NCBI GenBank assembly: GCA_031376425.1
Contig: JANMDR010000234.1
Span: forward strand, 1 to 23,464
DNA: 23,464 nt
Reading direction: 5' to 3'
From: JANMDR01 sp031376425
GTDB lineage: Bacteria; Pseudomonadota; Gammaproteobacteria; Burkholderiales; Usitatibacteraceae
Made by a program: the position numbers and the translations under genes. Of this stretch, positions 21,329-23,464 are shown piece by piece. The notes beneath the pieces were generated by a model. The model worked only from the letters and a program-made list of their open reading frames with translations, did not search any database and was not told where the DNA came from. Position 1 is the first letter of the stretch. Each line of letters begins with the position of its first letter.

Positions 21329-23464
21329 TTATTTACCAATTTCAATTTGCCCTACATAAATTTGCTCGGCGCGGTCTTTTAAACGGAGCGTAATCACTTT
21401 TTGCTTCGCTGTGGCACGACCAAAACCCGTGGTCACGGCCACCTGTAATGTCGTTGGCCCGCTTGCTACTTGACTGCGACTGCCATAATAATGTGCTTGA
21501 ATGGTGTAGATGCCCGGCGCTGCCTCGCGCAATGAAAACTCCTCAGGTCCATAGCCACCGGTAAAATCCAAGCTCATTCTACCGCCTTGACGACCGAAGC
21601 GATTGCCATAAAAAACCTTTTCATTCAGCGAATCGGTAATCCATAAATCAATGTCGGTATTGTCCGCATCCCAGGTTAGTACCGCACGCAAATCAAGCGA
21701 CATATTTTTGATAAAGCGCGGATCAATTTTGCTTACATCTAGTTTTTCATTAGCGGTGGCTAAAATGCCGTTTAAATCCGCCAAAGTAATTAGCTCAATT
21801 TCTGGGAAACGGTTATGCCAAGGGCGCTCCACCACCTCATAGAGCATATTGATAGCCGCTTGGTACTGTTTATCCGCCGCTAATGCTAAGCCTAAATCAC
21901 GATAAGATTGTGGTTCATTCGGTGCTAGCTGCAATACTTTGCGGAGTACGGGAATGGCTAATTTTGGCTGCCCTGCCTGCAATAATCGTTGCGCCAAAAT
22001 GCGTAGCAGGCCACGATTTTCTAAGTTCATTTCAGCTAAATTACTCAACACGCGTAAGGCCAATGCAGTTTGTTTTTTCTCAAACAATATTTCTGCTGCA
22101 TCCAAATAAAAACCACTGCTATTGGTGTAGCTTGGCGCTTCATCAAGGTAGGCACGATACACCGCGTCGCCCTCAGCTTCACGTAAACGCCCAGAGTAGG
22201 GTGAATTTGCTTGCCAACCCTTGAGCGTAATAGATGCAGTTGTCGAGTTGCTAGCGGTGTTTCCATTGGTGTCGCCAACCTGTAGACGATCTTTGGCCTT
22301 AGCGGCGACTTGAGGGGCGGTGCGGTTTCCCGCTACTTGTGCGGACGCAATACTTGGAGCACTGGCGACATGATCAGCGCTTATTTCTCTACGAGCTTCT
22401 GGAGTCGCTCGCGCTAGTGGTGCCTGTGGTGCGGGTGGAGGTGCAAGCGCTGATGGCGCAGGCGAGGCGTCAGTTGCCAAACCGCGCATACCTAATGTTG
22501 CTGTCCGCGAGCTATCGCGTTTGGCAACTTCAGCGAGCTCTTTGTTTGGATACTTGGGAAAACGCTTTTCCCACCACGTCACTTTTTCACTAAACCGCGC
22601 CATGACATTTTCAATATGCTTGCGTTTATCGGCAAGTGCCACGGTTTGCCCTTGGGCTTTTAGGGCGTCGTATTCTTTACGCAAGGCCAAGGGAGGCGTA
22701 ACGTCATGTCGTACATAATCTTGCACGGTATCGAGCACGATCAGTGATGTTTCGCGTGAGGCTAGCGCAAATTTATTGCCTAAGCGGCGAATTTCGGCGC
22801 GGTTAAGTTGATACTCGCCATCTAAATTGTTGATGCGCAACATCGCCCAGCGGCGTGCGCTACCATCACTATTGGCATCAATCGTGATTGGCACGTTGAT
22901 CGTGCGTACGGATTCACCATCAAGTTGCAGCGTCACTGAAATTGCGGGTTTCGCGCCATTTAATGACGGCGCAGCGAAGTCATCCAACACACCCGCCACG
23001 ACAATATTGCCGTTAGTGATGATGTTAGAGCCAAGCACTACTTCGCTTGCGCCATTAATTTTAAAATCGCGCACGGTGCGCACTTTTTCGCGTAGTTGTG
23101 CCAGCGCATCTTCAGCAGATTGCTTGGTTAAGTCTACTAATCGACCGCCTAAATTTGATCGTTCCGAAAGCTGACGCAGCACGATACCGTCTACTTCAGA
23201 TGCTGAATTCACGGCATACACCGGCGCATTAAACTTTGGTAATGCTGTATTGAAAGCCGCGCCATAGTTAAATAGTCCATCACTAAATAGCAAATATTCG
23301 CCTACATTTTGCGCATTATCTACAGCATGTAAATTACTAGCGCCATCACGGGGTGCGGCTTCTAAAGTAGTGCGCAGTTGCGACCAATCACCATTACGCA
23401 CGTTAAAGTTTTGCTTATTCTGTGCGGTGTCGCGAAACACGGTGAGGGTAACTTCAGTGTTCTT
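21329..23464 (-). CDS. vWA / TPR / DUF2135 protein, N-terminus beyond window edge
   Basis: The frame is open up to the last base of the window (711 residues visible), so the GTG at 23440 is not the real start. The visible part begins inside a von Willebrand factor A-like domain (strand LTVFRD; then YLLFSDGLFNYG, a late vWA strand and loop). A beta-rich part and an Ala/Pro linker (about 330-390) follow. TPR-like helices lie at about 440-560 (LAQRLLQAGQPKLAIPVLRK, YRDLGLALAADKQYQAAINM). A DUF2135-like beta domain lies at about 595-665 (DNTDIDLWITDS, then APGIYTIQAHYYG). The missing N-terminus would be expected to contain a VIT domain and signal peptide in this kind of protein. It is likely exported and may sense or bind envelope components. 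Its position before the sigma factor suggests one functional unit. Confidence 0.82.
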   Translation of the reverse strand, partial: KNTEVTLTVFRDTAQNKQNFNVRNGDWSQLRTTLEAAPRDGASNLHAVDNAQNVGEYLLFSDGLFNYGAAFNTALPKFNAPVYAVNSASEVDGIVLRQLSERSNLGGRLVDLTKQSAEDALAQLREKVRTVRDFKINGASEVVLGSNIITNGNIVVAGVLDDFAAPSLNGAKPAISVTLQLDGESVRTINVPITIDANSDGSARRWAMLRINNLDGEYQLNRAEIRRLGNKFALASRETSLIVLDTVQDYVRHDVTPPLALRKEYDALKAQGQTVALADKRKHIENVMARFSEKVTWWEKRFPKYPNKELAEVAKRDSSRTATLGMRGLATDASPAPSALAPPPAPQAPLARATPEARREISADHVASAPSIASAQVAGNRTAPQVAAKAKDRLQVGDTNGNTASNSTTASITLKGWQANSPYSGRLREAEGDAVYRAYLDEAPSYTNSSGFYLDAAEILFEKKQTALALRVLSNLAEMNLENRGLLRILAQRLLQAGQPKLAIPVLRKVLQLAPNEPQSYRDLGLALAADKQYQAAINMLYEVVERPWHNRFPEIELITLADLNGILATANEKLDVSKIDPRFIKNMSLDLRAVLTWDADNTDIDLWITDSLNEKVFYGNRFGRQGGRMSLDFTGGYGPEEFSLREAAPGIYTIQAHYYGSRSQVASGPTTLQVAVTTGFGRATAKQKVITLRLKDRAEQIYVGQIEIGK

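Overview
The window comes from a Gram-negative bacterium, most likely a proteobacterium (beta or gamma class is my inference). It encodes an outer-membrane barrel, a lipoprotein with an outer-membrane type lipobox, exported c-type cytochromes, and PspA, YqiJ and YqiK homologues. Base composition is roughly balanced and looks uniform. I saw no tRNA, rRNA, insertion sequence, CRISPR array or integrase. Both window edges cut through a gene: a multiheme cytochrome on the left and a vWA/TPR protein on the right.

Left part (1-7753, minus strand): a tightly coupled five-gene operon read towards the left edge. In order it encodes an inner-membrane b-type cytochrome, a membrane-anchored decaheme c cytochrome with an N-terminal FHA domain, a lipoprotein with two GlcG/HbpS-like (DUF336) domains, a putative outer-membrane beta-barrel, and an exported multiheme c cytochrome with five hemes visible before the edge. 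Together these could carry electrons from the quinone pool across periplasm and outer membrane. This resembles porin-cytochrome conduits of the MtrAB/MtoAB/PioAB type in logic but not in gene content.

Divergent regulatory region (7754-8253): about 500 bases without a gene. Near the right-hand operon is a sigma70-like promoter whose -35 box overlaps one 13-bp palindrome (GACAT-N3-ATGTC). A second copy lies at the expected transcription start. A long dyad and a degenerate FNR-like box lie nearer the left operon.

Middle part (8254-18077, plus strand): a six-gene membrane-maintenance operon. It encodes a DUF2170 (YjfI-like) protein, PspA/IM30, a small ribbon-helix-helix-like protein, a YqiJ-like OB-fold membrane protein, a YqiK-like flotillin, and a protein of about 1,800 residues with a C-terminal AAA ATPase, of the type databases call DUF3686 or 'DNA repair ATPase'. 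It combines the separate E. coli yjfI-yjfJ and yqiJ-yqiK pairs with a giant ATPase, suggesting an ATP-driven membrane-remodelling or envelope-stress machine. A structured, terminator-like region follows at 18097-18171.

Right part (18195-23464, minus strand): a vWA/TPR/DUF2135 protein cut by the edge, an ECF sigma factor, a Pro/Ala-rich single-pass membrane protein overlapping the sigma gene by 4 bases (a candidate unconventional sigma regulator), and a MacB-type ABC permease with no ATPase or adaptor partner in view.
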